This document shows positions 40,171-53,494 of a stretch of 64,000 nt of DNA, piece after piece. Made by a program: the position numbers and the translations under genes. The notes beneath the pieces are model-generated. The model searched no databases. It had not been told where the DNA came from and was given only the letters and a program-made list of their open reading frames with translations. Position 1 is the first letter of the stretch. Each line of letters begins with the position of its first letter. Source of the DNA: Hydractinia symbiolongicarpus (Eukaryota > Cnidaria > Hydrozoa > Anthoathecata > Hydractiniidae); assembly GCF_029227915.1 (NCBI RefSeq), contig NC_079884.1, positions 10,230,001 to 10,294,000 of the forward strand, written 5' to 3'.

Positions 40171-43100
40171 ATGCCGCTTTTCAAAAAGAAACTAAATAAT
40201 GACCAAAAAAAAGTTTTGCAAGAAAAGCTGCGTCTAGTAAGTTCACAATTTCATTTACAATTATCATTTATTTGGAGTTGTTTCACTGTGCATAACAAAT
40301 AATGTAAATGTTATTTAGGCTGTTGATAGACCAGACACAATATATGATTTGGCAAATATTGGTATAAATAAGGTGGGTAAACTTAGTCTGACACTGTATA
40401 TGGAAGTTTGTCATGATATGTAACAGCCATGTTTTATTACTTTAGATTCCGGAAGGAGTGTTTTCAAAATGTAAAGTTTTACAAAAACAGGTGTGGCTTT
40501 TTGTTGTCTAACATCTTTGACCATCAAATAAAATAACATACTAAACATAAGGGCTGAAAGCTCAGATCATTTGTAAAGTAGTTATTACGCATAGTGAATA
40601 TTAATGATGAGTTTGCATGAAAAATAAAAAGTTGAGTATGTTTAAAATTTCATTTTTATTGAATCGAATTAAATGAAATCTCTTTAGGCACTATTACTTC
40701 AAAATAATTGTTTGGAGGATTTTAAATCTGGTGGAGATTTGAATGACTTATCCTGTCTTTTGGTATGTGTGTTTTCTTTTTAAATGAATATAAATTGCCA
40801 TATAATTGCCATCACATAGGTGAAAACAATACTTTGTTTTTAATTATATAATTTTAATAATAATGTTACTTTTCAACAAAGAGTACATTGGTAGGTTCCA
40901 TTTTCTATTTTGTTGTTTTTCGTTCTGCAATTATATTAATATCTTTTTAGGTTTTGGACATTTCCCATAACTCTTTTACTTCAATACCAAAGTCTATTAA
41001 TCATCTTACCAGCTTGCAGGTACCTCTGATGTGTATTACTGCAGCTTTTGTATTTAATAAACTTAAAAGTTTCGGATTATAAGATGTGATATAAAAACTG
41101 AATTTGATTTATATTGTATTTGTCCTATGCTTTTAGAAACTGGATATATCTCATAACAAATTAAAGAAGCTCCCGGATGAAATTGGAGCATTAAAAGAAC
41201 TGCAAGTGTTAAACATATCAAGTAGGTTTTTAGGTCTTAAAAATTATTTTAAATTCATGTGCTTTATAAATAAAATGTTTTGTGTAATGTATAAAAATTG
41301 ATGGGGTGTTTTTTTTACAGACCTACGATTAATTACCTAATGCTTATGTATCAATAAGGCTAAATTTTTTTTTCGTTTTTAGGCACTCTTTCATGCAAGT
41401 TAGATGTCAATTGCTCGTTTTATTTGTTCATATAAAAACTTTTTTTAGACCTCTTAATAAGTTTCTTAACATTGAATAAAACTTTGTGTTTAAAAATAAA
41501 GAAAACAAAAGATTTATGGCGTGTGAGTAGAGTATTGCTTATGAGAGTGTTTCAATGCTACTTGAGAAGAGAAGTAGAATTAAATATTTTAAAGGCTGTG
41601 TTTTTATGAAAATATAGGATTTGTTTGTTGTTGTATAAATGTGTGCAAATCATAGCCAACAGAAAGGTTTGGCTTTATCGATATAAAAATATTGCCCAAT
41701 ATGATAAACACAAACTTTATTATTCTCCTTTAAATCTTATAATGATTTAATCTCTTATAATGATACGCTAAGTGTGTCCGTCTGTGACAGGCAAAGTGGA
41801 TTTGTTCATTTTCCTTTGATGTAGCCGAAATTTCCTTTCAAGTCTCCGAAAAAGTTATATCCATTTTGCTAGCAGGTTTACTTTGTTTACATCACGTGAT
41901 CAAAATGGATCAACTTGATTTGTTGAAATAAATTTAACGGCTTTCTGTACAAAAATGGTGTCCCTCGACACCGAAAACAACAACAAAAAAAGAACGGTCC
42001 CTTCGTCTTGAAAAAAGTGCAAAAAGTAATTCAGAGAAAGAAAAGTCCAAGAAGTGAATTAAGAAGTGGTAGCTAGAGCTAGAAGTAAAGTAGTAAAGTT
42101 AGAATTAGAAAATAAAGGCTAGAGTTTGAAGTGGATTTAAAATCAATAATAGTAAGAACTTTGATGTTTTTAGACGTTTAGTTTTTATGTCACTGGAGCA
42201 AGCAGACTCGCATTTTCCAAGAAAAGCCTCAAATTCTTGAAGTTTTATATTTTAGCGCTTTTTTAAAAACAAACCTAGCCACCATATTTGTTTATGTTTT
42301 TGTTGCATAATTAATGTATCCCCTGGTGCGTAACTAATGTGTTTGTCCTAAAATTCAAAATGCTACATAAAGCTGTTAGCTGACTAACAAACGGAAAACT
42401 TTGGTTTGTTGAACTTACTGCTCACTGTTATGTTATTATTTTTACATTACTATTGTTTCTCTTTATATGTGTTTTACTAAGCATAAATAGCTAGCTTTAG
42501 TTTTAGCTAAGTGTTCCAAGGTTAAGTATATTTAACTGGGGGTCTTAGCTACTGTTAGCTAGCTAATGTTGTCCTCCAATGCCTGCTCCCTCATCCCATG
42601 GCTAGCTCTAACCTATGACTTATATTGTTATTCCTTTTTTTTTTAATTATCTATAGCTAGCTACCTTAGTTTCCTTAACTTCTTTTCTTTTATGAGCACG
42701 ATACAAAATCTTTAAAGACTTGAACTTTTGCAGATGTATTTTATATTTCTTTTCGCATTTCCTGTAAACTTTACAAAGGGACCACGTGCAATATGACAAG
42801 TGGAATTTTTTTTTTCCAGAATTTAAAGCGTGCATGTTTATTTTTTTTTATTGTTTTTTTTTCTGACATCCTGTTTAACTTTCGTCAGCCTACATGTAAA
42901 ATGCCAGGTTATTTTTACAGGAGGGTGTAGACATTTGATTGGAAATTTACATGGGTTTTTGACTTTATTTTAATTTATGAGAGGATGGTCGTTCGGTTCG
43001 GGAAGGTTGTTCGTGTTTTTGTTTGTGTTGCAAACTGCTGTTTTTTAAAATTTTCTTTTTTTTGTGGGAAAAAGACCACATGCAAATATACTGAAAGCAC

Positions 43101-46100
43101 AAATTTTGTAGAATTGGCCTCCACTGAAGGCTGTTGTGTAAGCTAATGGCTTTTTGATAGTTCGTATTATAAACTTTTGTTGGGGAGAATTAAACTGTAT
43201 GTGATGTCATTTTTGCTGGAAGAAAATTCCATGGTTTCACGTTTTTGTTAAGATTTTTATAATTGTGGTAATATATAACTGTGTTTGGTGATGATGAAAA
43301 AACTTTTTTGTTTTTTATATTTTATGAAATGCCTGATTTTTCTATAATTTGATGTGTTTTATAACCTTTTTGTAGAAGATTTATGGACAATAGCAATATA
43401 GAACATGCTAAATGAACTGATTTTTGTTGATTTGGATGTGCTCCTCAAATACCGGATAATATCTTTGTTGATTCAAATTTACTCCTTATTTATTTTTGAC
43501 ATTCACGTTTAAAATGGTTGGTAAAGGTAACTACAGATCATCATACTAAGGAAAATTTTTTTGTGTTCTCAACCTGTTAATTTTTATAATTTGTGTATAT
43601 ATATTTTTGGGAAACAGGATAGTATGTAATCGAATAAATGATTTTCCAGATATAAATTTGATGTTTTTTGACACTTCTGATTGAAATATTAAAGGTTTTC
43701 AACGAAGTAAATATTTGAGATGTCTTATTTCTGACTTTATTACTGTATTATTGTAAGTGTATTTTGATTAGTGTTTCAAGCTCTACACATAATCTTTGTT
43801 GATTCAAGTTTATTCTTTGCTCATTGATTTTTTGACGTTTAAAATTGTTGGTAAAGGGCAGTACGGAACTAAAAGAGAAAATTTTTGTGTTCTTAACTGG
43901 TTGATTTTTACATTTTGTGTAAATTTTTGTGGGAGAGGATGGTATGCAACTGAAATGACTGATTTTTCTAGATTTAAATTTGATGTTTTCCAAACTATGG
44001 CTTTTTCATATTTTTGTATAAGCGTAAGGGAAAAACAATATTTAAACTGTGTAAAAAACTTATTTTTGTTGATTTGTGCTAACTCTTGGAGGCCTCCTTT
44101 TTGACACTTCAGAATAAAATACTGAGGGTTTCCAACATAATCACTTATAAGATGTATATACATATTTGAGATGCGTTATTTCTGACATTGTTATTATCCG
44201 TGTTGTGACTGTTGGTGTTGTAACTGTCAGTCTTCTTACTGTCGGTTTTGTGAGTTTAGTGTTGTGAGTGTCGATGTTTGAGTGTCGTTGTTGTAACTTT
44301 TTATCAACTAGATTTTACACCTTGCAAGCTGTTCTTCTTTATTTTGTGTAAGATTTGTGTGGAGGATTTAATGCGATTTGATATTTGACATTTTGTGTAA
44401 GATTTTAAGAACATTTTTTTGTATATGCACTGCTGACGTCAGAAAAACATCTAAAAGAACCTATTTTCCCATTGTCCTTCTGCCTAAGTGGATTTCTCCA
44501 CGGGCCTTATCGACTAGTGAAATAATAATAAAATTATGTTACACTGATAGTACATAATTTTTCAGATAATCAACTGGCTGGTCTACCAGCTACTATAAAG
44601 AACTTTCGAAAATTAGATACTTTGGATATCAGTGAAAATAGATTTTTGACAAATCTACCTGCCAACCTTTGCTACCTTAAAGAATTAAAGGTATGTTTCT
44701 CAAATATAAACAAAGAATTGAAGGTATATATTTCCCAAATATAAACAAAGAATTAATGGCATGTTTCCCAAATATAAACAAAGAATTGAAGGTATATGTT
44801 CCTCGAATATAAGCTGGGTGTTTTTCCAGACAATATCTATGTAATGTACAATTTTTTTTTTTTTTTAGAACTTTAGATTTGACCAAGCGAGAATAACTTA
44901 TCCGGCTAAAGGTATTTTTTATGTGTTTCCAGATTTTGTTTGTACTGCAGTTGTAAGTGTACGGTTGACTGTGTTACCTCTCCATGTAAAGCCACGAAAC
45001 ATGAGACAAAATTTTCAGACAATAGTTACAAATTCTTTAGTACCAACATTTAGTAAATATATATTTGACTCAGAATTGTTACTAACATGGGAAAAACAAG
45101 ATACTGAAACAAGTCGATTTGATCTTGTGCTTGTTACTGGCATTAAAATTAGTGTTATAAGCAAGAAAAAGGTGACACACGACAAAAAGGAACATTTTTA
45201 GTCGCAATAATTAACTATAATTTGTTTGTTGTTTGTTTGTTACTATAGCTTAAAAAGTTGCCTGTGCCTTCATGGCCTAACAATTCTGTTCTGTTGTATT
45301 ATTGTGCCAAGTAACGATAAGAGTTTAGACTAATGGATGTACTTAACATGCACTTCACAACACGCCATTTTATGTGCAATGTTTCAATAATAGAAAAAAA
45401 TTAAAACCAGGCTACGTGCAATCCTGACAGACAAAAATCCTGCCCTGTTATTGTATACAAACCAAAATTTTATCCTCAAAATTTCAGCCAAGGCTGTACT
45501 CATGCTTCTTTCCTTATATGTTCTGAAACTAAACATTTTTTTCTTCAAAAACATCATTTTTCATCTTAACAAAGCTTCAACATTTATTGTTTTTATTTAT
45601 CTTTTCTTGTAGTACTTTTGAAATTTATACTTAATAAGGATATACATGTGTAATAATGTTTGTTAAAGTTTGGAAAGTATTTTTGTATTTAGTTGTTTTT
45701 TATTAAGGTAAAATGTGAACTGTGAAATCAGCCTGACATTTGTAAAATGTGTCATAGTTAGTGCCTCAAGGTGAAAGCTGTGTCAACTTTTCATGTTTGC
45801 ATCATCCAATTTCTTTCTGACGAAAAATGATTTTATAAAAAACCACCTAATAGTTGTTTGCATTAAAGCAAATCAGTCATTAGAAACAATTATTTTTATT
45901 GTAGAAATAACAAGCCATGGTATAGAAGAAATCATTAGATGGTTTAAAAAGTGTAAGTTGTTTTTGTCTTTAATGCTGATAATATTTATAAACTTAAAAG
46001 TTTGAAAATCATAAGTGAATTTAAAAAAAATTTTTCAAAGATTTCTTTGCAAAGCTAGATATGGGCCTTGGGGAAAAGGTTTGGTTGCCAGATAAAGGAA

Positions 46101-49100
46101 AAAAATTGTTTGTGAAAGAAATTTTTGCCAAAGTTATTTTTGCAGATAAGTAATCCTAAAATGCTTTGCAAAATGACTAATTTTGCTGAACTTAATTTTG
46201 AAAAACGGGCTAAATCAAAGGTAGTGTAACTCTACTCAAACAGGGTAGGAGATTGGAAAAAAGTTTAGGTCAGCAATAAATTAAAAAATACCTGCTGCCA
46301 GCTGACAACTGTAATAAAAGTTGTCAGATTATAAGTCCCCTTGACCTATTTTTACATTGGTGTACTTTGTTTATCGAACATTATTTTCTATGCTTAATAT
46401 TTTTTGTGGTTATCAGCATATAAATAGTCAAATCTGGTTAGTTCCCATTTTCATCTTGAAATGTTTTATTTTGGTTAAAAAATGTCACAAAAATTGTTTA
46501 AAATTTTACATTAGCACATTGTCTATAGCACCAGAAAACGAAACATTTGCAGATTCGCACATTGCGTACTTTCAGAGACATTTGGAGATTACGCTTCAGG
46601 CTGTACTAACAAGTCCCAAGTGGCCCACTAAAATCTTTCTCACAGCCAACCTTACAATCCTTCCTGGCTTAATATAAGTAATTTTGTATATCAATTGCTT
46701 TGTCCCTTCATTATTAGTAATCCAGCCACACAGTTTATGGCAAATATTTTGGAATTTTTTTTTTTTACGTAAGCAATTTTTGTTGTTGCTGTTAAAAGCA
46801 AGATAATAATTATGATGTGGCACTGTGTATTACCAATACTAATTATCTAATAGATTATCAACTATTAAAAATTGCAGTCAACTATGGACTAAATTTGTTT
46901 TTTTATGCAAAATGTGGCACTTGTTGTTGTGTTTTTTTGTATGTCTACGAAATGCTTAATAACTAAACTTTTTGACATGTACTTTCACACATATTTATAT
47001 TTTTCTTTTTTAGTGAAAGGTGATGAGTTTATGTTGGATAATGATGAATGTGATGGTTGTCCACGTATGTACTTTCATACTATAAATAAAATATCTTGAA
47101 AATTAGGATTGTTTTCAACATTGAATTTATGTTTGCATGTAGTTGAAATGTAATTTAAATCCTATTTTTTAGCTTCGAAATCACCTAGTTTTTCTGGGTC
47201 ATCCCCTATACCTGAAGATCAGACGAAATTTGAGGTTAATGAGTTATTAACATCAATATTATAGTGGTGGCACTCATATTATAAAAGAATAGCTAAATAT
47301 ATATATTTATTTTCAGGAGGCAATTTTAGAGCGAGAGAGACAAAAAGAGGAAAAGTACAAAGAACGGTTACGTTTGGAGCAAGAAATTTTTGATGTGCAA
47401 ACAGAGAATGCGACACTGGTTTTAAACGCACAGAAGGAACGAGCAGAGTTTCTGACTCAAATTGAAAAGGTAAAATCAATTACAATGTATCCCAAAAGTT
47501 CATCCCAAATAAAGTTTTGAAGCTTGCAATTTTGAACAAGTGATATAGGTTAGCATATGGACAGAAACAGGTGTATTATGTTTTTGTGCAATAAGTATAG
47601 GAACTTCAATAGAAAGTAATTCTAATCTAACAAAAGAGTTTTAGGCCCATCTCCGTATTTTTAGGAGTATTTAATAATATTCCTGTAAAAACTATTAGAA
47701 AAGTATTTTGCATGGGAACGGGGTGCAGCGGGCTATTAAAATCTTTGGGTGTGCAAGATTTTAGGGAGAAGTAACATCATCTGATATTTTTGGTTGTTTT
47801 GTCGTGTCATAAACCAGTGTGTTTTAAACCAATAAGTTATAAGATTCACTTTTGCATTTGAAATTTATTAGAGAAATATCAAATTATCCTAATATTTATC
47901 TCAATAAAAATTGTTACTGCTATATTTACACTGAGATCAAGGAGTTTCGTTTGTTATTAAAATCTGCATGTTACATCTCCAAATCTTTTGAACGAAATGT
48001 TTTTACATAATACAAAGCAAGCATGGCAAATTATTTAGAAGACGTTTTTTGATGATAAAGGAAAGCAATTATCTTTATTTTTCCAGTAATTTTTTTTTAA
48101 ATATCTCGCATGCATAAAATATAACTCAGCTAATCATGATGCCCCTGAATTAAAAACATGTTTCGAAACCACCTCTTTGTTTCGATTAGCTGCAAGACCA
48201 ATAATTATTGTAGCAATCATAAAAACAGTGCAATAACCTTCTGCTTATGTTGTTAAACAACCTTGTCTTTGATGTTTCAGAGTGAAATGGAAGCCCAAAC
48301 TGCTTTAGCAAGACAGTTTGATAACGAAAACCATGAACGAAATAAACTGTTAGAACAGCTATATTTAGGTGAGAAGTCTTGTCGGGTTCTTACTGTAATT
48401 TAAAAGATCTTCTTCTGCATACTTTTCGTTACGACAGAGTCTTCAAGAGAATTTCACTTGATATTTTAGAGGAAAACCATTTGGACGATACAGTGAATTT
48501 AGTACTGCAAATGTCTGAAAGGTAAATTCGATGGTCCTTAAATTTATCAATGCTCTCTGTTGTGTTATATTTTTGTGATAAATGTAGCTGCTGTAGAAAA
48601 CACTTTAGCTTAGATTTTACCAACAAAATTGTTACCATTTAATAATCTAATCCTGTCAATTTGTCTGTCAACACTTTGATTTTCTTTGCAGGACTGTAAT
48701 TTAATGTTCTAAAATATGTTGTTGTTTTTGTTTAGAGCAAAACATACAGATGCTTTGCTTGAAGAATTAGAACAAGAACAGTAAGCATGCATATTTGGAC
48801 TTCACGTAATTCAAATTTTCTACATAAAGAAAGAATTGTTTTGTTGACAAATTTCTTTATAATAAACAGGTCTCGAATTGATGCTTTGGTTAAAATAACT
48901 CAAGAAGAATCTGAGAAATTGCGAAAACAGGAAATGATAGGTAAATTTTCATTCAATTTTTATTTTTTGATTCTGAATAGGAATTCTCCAATTTTACCAA
49001 AGCCTGATAACTATGTAAAGTTGTTTTTGTAGAACTTGTCTACACAGTATATTCACCATGTTATTATAGTCATGCTCAGTTTTATAATATTGTGAATGCT

Positions 49101-52100
49101 TTTTACAGAGGCGATGAGTTATGTGTTAAACGAAATGGAGCAATCACGCCGAAAATTTGACGAGTATGAAGCCCAGAAGGAAGCATCTTTAAAAAAATCC
49201 ATAAAAAGGTACTTAATATTTATCTATCCAGAAGTATGGTTTTAAACAGTTTTTACACCAAGCAAGTAAAGTTGCGGCATTTTCTTTTACGTAATCCCCT
49301 ACACAAATCTAATGTCTTTTTCTGTTGTTAGCACTGAGAAGGAGGACCACACTCTACAAGATGTTTTACACCGGAAAGACAGAGAACAACAAATGCTAGT
49401 GCAACAGATTATCACAGAGGTACTGCATTGCACTGAATACCTGTTATAATACTCTTGAAATATGCATAAAAATGAGAAAGCGTTATTTTTCAATACACAC
49501 ATTCTCTTTTGAAAGAATTCTCATACTTTATCCAGCCCTAATTTAAGAGCTACTTTTACTAAAATATTTCATCCCACATTCATTTTTTATTTTTTGTTCA
49601 TATTTTGAAATTCTATTGTAATTAATATGAAAAAGAAGTACAAATGAAAATATTTAATTATAAATAGATGAAAATTAACTTTACTAGCCAAGGTCTTTAA
49701 TCCAATTAAGGTTTTAAACCAGTCTCCTAGCTTGTTTCTTTGGAATCTTCTTGCAGCTTATGTTCTCTAAGCAATGTTTTTCACAGTTTATTTTACTTCT
49801 TAGGAGGAGAAGCAAAAGTCTGCATTTCAATTGCTGCAATTTCAAAAGGATGCTAAACTAATCCGCATAAAGAAGCAGGTATAGCTGTACTTGTTGTGCG
49901 TGTTCCCAGAATCTGAATTTTACATGTAAAAAATTGTCAGTGGCCCCAATAAACATGGAGCTGATCGATCTGAAAATAGCATCAGCATAATAGAGCGTTC
50001 ACGACAGTTGTACCAATTTAAACAAAAAATGTTAACAAAATTAAGAGGAAAATATTATACTTGGATGTATGCACCAAGCACCAAGCGTGTACTAACCACA
50101 AACTTTTAAATGTATCGGAACTTTTGCAGATTTTCGTCGAGCTTTCATTGCAATAAATGCTATACAACTACATACCTGTCTCAAGCAAAGTCAAGACCTA
50201 ATAAAGCAAATTCAATAAGTAAAAGCAATATCAGTATAGTGAAATACGTCTACAACTTTCACTTTTATAGGTGGATCTAATCGAAGCTGAATTAGCTCGA
50301 TTGTCATTATTGGAAATGCAAAAGAGACAAGAAAAGAATGAACAAGAAATGGTATGTATTAAATTATATTACACTTTAATGCAAATGGCAGCGACAATGG
50401 GGTCCACAACGAGGTCCCTGTTTGGATTGATCAGGTATTCCAGCTTAGAAACTATTATGATATTAAAAAACATTCATCGTTTTTCCCCTTTTGTATACAT
50501 AAGTGTATTACAATCAAGTAATAGTTGCAAATTTTTTTTAAATGTGATATGCCACGGTTGACCTGTCATACATTACCCTTTTAGTTTTAACGAATTTGCA
50601 ATTTACTTTAATGTTTTTTTTTTGGTAATTAAATTTTGTGTGTAATACACCTCCTTGATGTTATTTTAGAACACGTTAGCAGAAATGCGTATTCAAACTG
50701 CTGTGTTGTTATCACAGCTCATTGATGAGCAGGAACAACGAGAACAGCGTTTGAAAGAAACTGTTGTAAGTTCTCCCTCCAAGTTTCTTACTGGCTGGTT
50801 GTTAGCTTGTAGAAAAAAACACAAGGATTGGTTGTTGCTGCGAATTCTTAACATAATTAATGATTTGGCAGCCATTTTAAAAACTAATGTTCAGGACTTT
50901 GTGCTTTTAAACCACTTTGCCAACAAAAAAGTTAATGTTTTTGTTGCCGCAACCTTTGTTAGTAGCCTGAATAAAGCAGCGACCAGCATTGACAAGCGCT
51001 GTATCAGAGTAAATTATGCAACACAAAGCTTACCTTGCGTGTATAATGTATCTTGACCACTCCTCACACGTGAAGTGCTCATCCTAGTAAGATCTGTACT
51101 GATTGGTTTATTTTTAGTCTCAAATGGAGGAAAAGCGCGAAGACGACGCAAAGGATTATTGGTTGATACAGTTTCAACGTCTGCTTGAGAGTAAACCACA
51201 ACTTCTAATAGATGAGGTAGTTGGTTGTCATGATATGTTTCTTTCATTTCTCACCGAATTCTTTTATATTATAACTTGTGTTGTGAACCCGTATTTTCTA
51301 TAGATTTTAATGCTATCACAACGCACAGCTAATTTAGCATGAAACCTGGGTGAATTATGCATTATCCTTTAGCATTATTAACATGACGAATAAATCCTGT
51401 TCTGTCTTGTATACAAACTGTTGAATTTTTTTTTATATTTTCTGGTTATATTTTTCTTTATTTTTTATTCTTTCTTTCAGGAGAATCGTTTAGATGTTTT
51501 TGTTGTTGATATTCTTCTGCACGCGCACGCGAAGGAGTACTTACCACATTTTGCGCGACATCGGATAGATGAATTAAAGATGAGAGCAATAACAAAAGAA
51601 AAACTACACGAGGTAAACTATTACTATCTGGAAATATTAATTAAACGTGCTCACGTAATATAAGTAGCCCCTCTGATTTCATATGTCAGCAATTAACTTG
51701 TAATTCTATCATTTTTTACCGATATTTTAATTTTCTATGAGAATAAGTTACTCTTAACAAAATGTGTTACAGAGGGTTTATTTAATCAGAAAAAGTGTGA
51801 CGTATTTTGATTAAAACAACTCATCTTCAACCAAAGTTTACAACATTACCTGTATATAATTAAATCTTTATAAGCATACTATATGCAAGAATTGGTACAA
51901 CCATGGATGTCATGGCTTATAGCTTTTTGTCTCTCCTTAGATTGGTGTAAAAGATGGAAAAATACAGGCAGATATATTAGCTGGTGTCAAATCAGCTGTA
52001 CTAATGAATGATGATTTCATAAAAAGAGAAGCCACTTTCGTTGTAAGTTACACCATGTTGTAGCCTAAAATTACCATCTTGTATAGCCTCAAATAAACAC

Positions 52101-53494
52101 CTGTTTAAATTGTAGCCCTAATTTAACGCTCGTTTAAATTATAGTCCTAATTTAACGCCCATTTGAATTGAGTCTTATTTTAATGCCTATTTTAATTATA
52201 ATCTTAATTAAACGCCTATTTTATTTTAGCGCCCTTTATATTTGTATCCTCAATTTAACGCCCATTTTCAATTGTAACTTCAATTTAACGCCTGTTTTAA
52301 CAACAGAACCTCACAATTATACAAGTTGTTTTCGCGTGTCAGTTCAGTAGGGTTAATGAGACACCATCTATTAACACGAGCTATTATCAGACTAGCGGAT
52401 GTTCTCCCAAACATCGTATGTACCTCAGGCCTTGTTTGCACACATTTAGTCGTGGACATCGCTTTTATACCCTTTGCTAGTCATTCTTTTTAATGTTTCA
52501 TCTTCGTTTTGAAACTTGTTATAGTAACTAAAAGTTGAGTAGTGACAGAACAGATTGTTGTGTCTTTGTTGGCCAACGTCTGACGCGAATCACTGTTTTT
52601 TCGTTTCCCTACCTTGTTTCTAACAAGTTTTTTAGTTAAATATTTTTATTTTTTCTTAGAAACCTGAGAAAGACGCTACCACTCCGGTTAGTGATTTAAG
52701 AGAGAATCCAATCCCACCCCATGGCATGCCAACTGCTTCCGCGCTTCCCGCTATGAATGTGTGTGGTGAATCTGAATGTGTTGTATGTATGGATCGAAGA
52801 GTAAGTTTTTTTTATTCGTTTTTTTAGGTAACTCCTTGTATGTGACCTTATATTAGGCTTCCGAGTATGTTTTATTTAACAACTGTGTTTTAACGTGCAT
52901 TTCTAATCAACGTCCGCTCAATGCACCGTTATTTTAGTTAATTCTTAAAACCAAACAAACCAAAGGTCAAACCAAAAAGAGAAAATCCGAAAATTTCTGT
53001 TGCGTTGTGATTTTGTATTTTGTGGCCAACTTTTAAATAAACGCCCAGCCTCAAATGAAATTCAACACCTGGCTCACTAAATAGAACTTTCACGGTAGTT
53101 TTGATCCAAATTGTAAAAAGTGTTTAAAATATCCAATGTTATTGTGGTAGAGAGAATTCCATTTTTATGTTTTCCGTTGTACCATATACTCAAAATGTTT
53201 TATCATTCTTAACAACAGCAAGAGAGATACCATCTTAAATTTACCCGCCTAATTTGTAAGACTTTTCCATGTGTTCCACTGCACAGATCGCTAGTATAAG
53301 GATCTTCTATAGTAAACGTAAAAATTGAACGGCTCTTTCTCTCACAATAATTACGTGTTGTTTTTATTTAGCCGGAAGTTGTGTTCTTGACTTGTGGTCA
53401 CGTGTGCACTTGTTCCATTTGTTGCCAGCCACTCAATGATTGTCCTATATGCCGACAGACGATTATACAGAAGTGTCGTCTTTTTGCCGTGTAA
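40171..53494 (+). CDS. LRSAM1: LRSAM1-like E3 ubiquitin ligase, 26 coding exons
   Basis: Coding exons: 40171-40236, 40319-40372, 40446-40490, 40688-40762, 40951-41019, 41137-41221, 44566-44690, 44869-44911, 45905-45952, 47014-47064, 47173-47234, 47317-47469, 48281-48368, 48470-48521, 48736-48780, 48870-48940, 49109-49208, 49332-49419, 49804-49878, 50271-50351, 50670-50765, 51118-51216, 51481-51612, 51941-52042, 52660-52800 and 53372-53494. All are GT-AG and phases close at 722 residues (human 723). Order: leucine-rich repeats (about 40-190; VLDISHNSF, KLDISHNKLKKLP, TLDISENRF), a long coiled coil (about 240-550), a SAM domain (about 555-625) and a C-terminal RING (ECVVCMDR, TCGHVC, CSIC, CPICRQ). 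The family ubiquitinates TSG101 and bacteria in autophagy. The PTAP-type motif of the vertebrate protein is represented only by PTAS. Intron 6 carries a Helitron. Confidence 0.96.
41751..44517 (+). mobile_element. Non-autonomous Helitron, 2767 bp, in LRSAM1 intron 6
   Basis: It starts TCTCTTATAATGATACGC after an A and ends GTGGA-tttc-TCCAC, then TATCGACTAG before a T. Both ends match 10334-11046. No Rep or helicase frame. Two related blocks about 360 bases apart (43455-43680 and 43788-44005; shared words CTTTGTTGATTCAA, GTTGGTAAAGG, TTTGATGTTTT) show internal duplication, and 44190-44300 has short GTTGTGA-GTGTC-like repeats. Confidence 0.82.
44933..45314 (+). other. Candidate alternative LRSAM1 exons, unassigned
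   Basis: In intron 8, an acceptor (TGTTTCCAG) is followed by an open stretch at 44933-45171 that continues exon 8 in phase (G|AT gives Asp): DFVCTAVVSVRLTVLP and on to LVLVTGIKISVISKKK. A weak GTGACA donor and an acceptor at 45248 join it in frame to 45249-45314, ending LLYYCAK and a stop. If used, it would give an LRR-only protein without coiled coil, SAM or RING. No family was recognised. It could instead be a fossil insertion or chance. Confidence 0.35.
52085..52300 (-). repeat. Tandem array in LRSAM1 intron 24, unit about 33 bp
   Basis: Six to seven degenerate units of the type CCTAATTTAACGCCCATTT. Reverse-complemented, the core reads GGGCGTTAAAT, close to the motif repeated at 6205-6340; another single instance (TAAACGCCC) lies near 53039. 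Confidence 0.65.

Noticed and set aside
45793-46005. 70-residue frame in LRSAM1
   Set aside because: Only 45905-45952 of it is coding, as LRSAM1 exon 9; the rest is intron.
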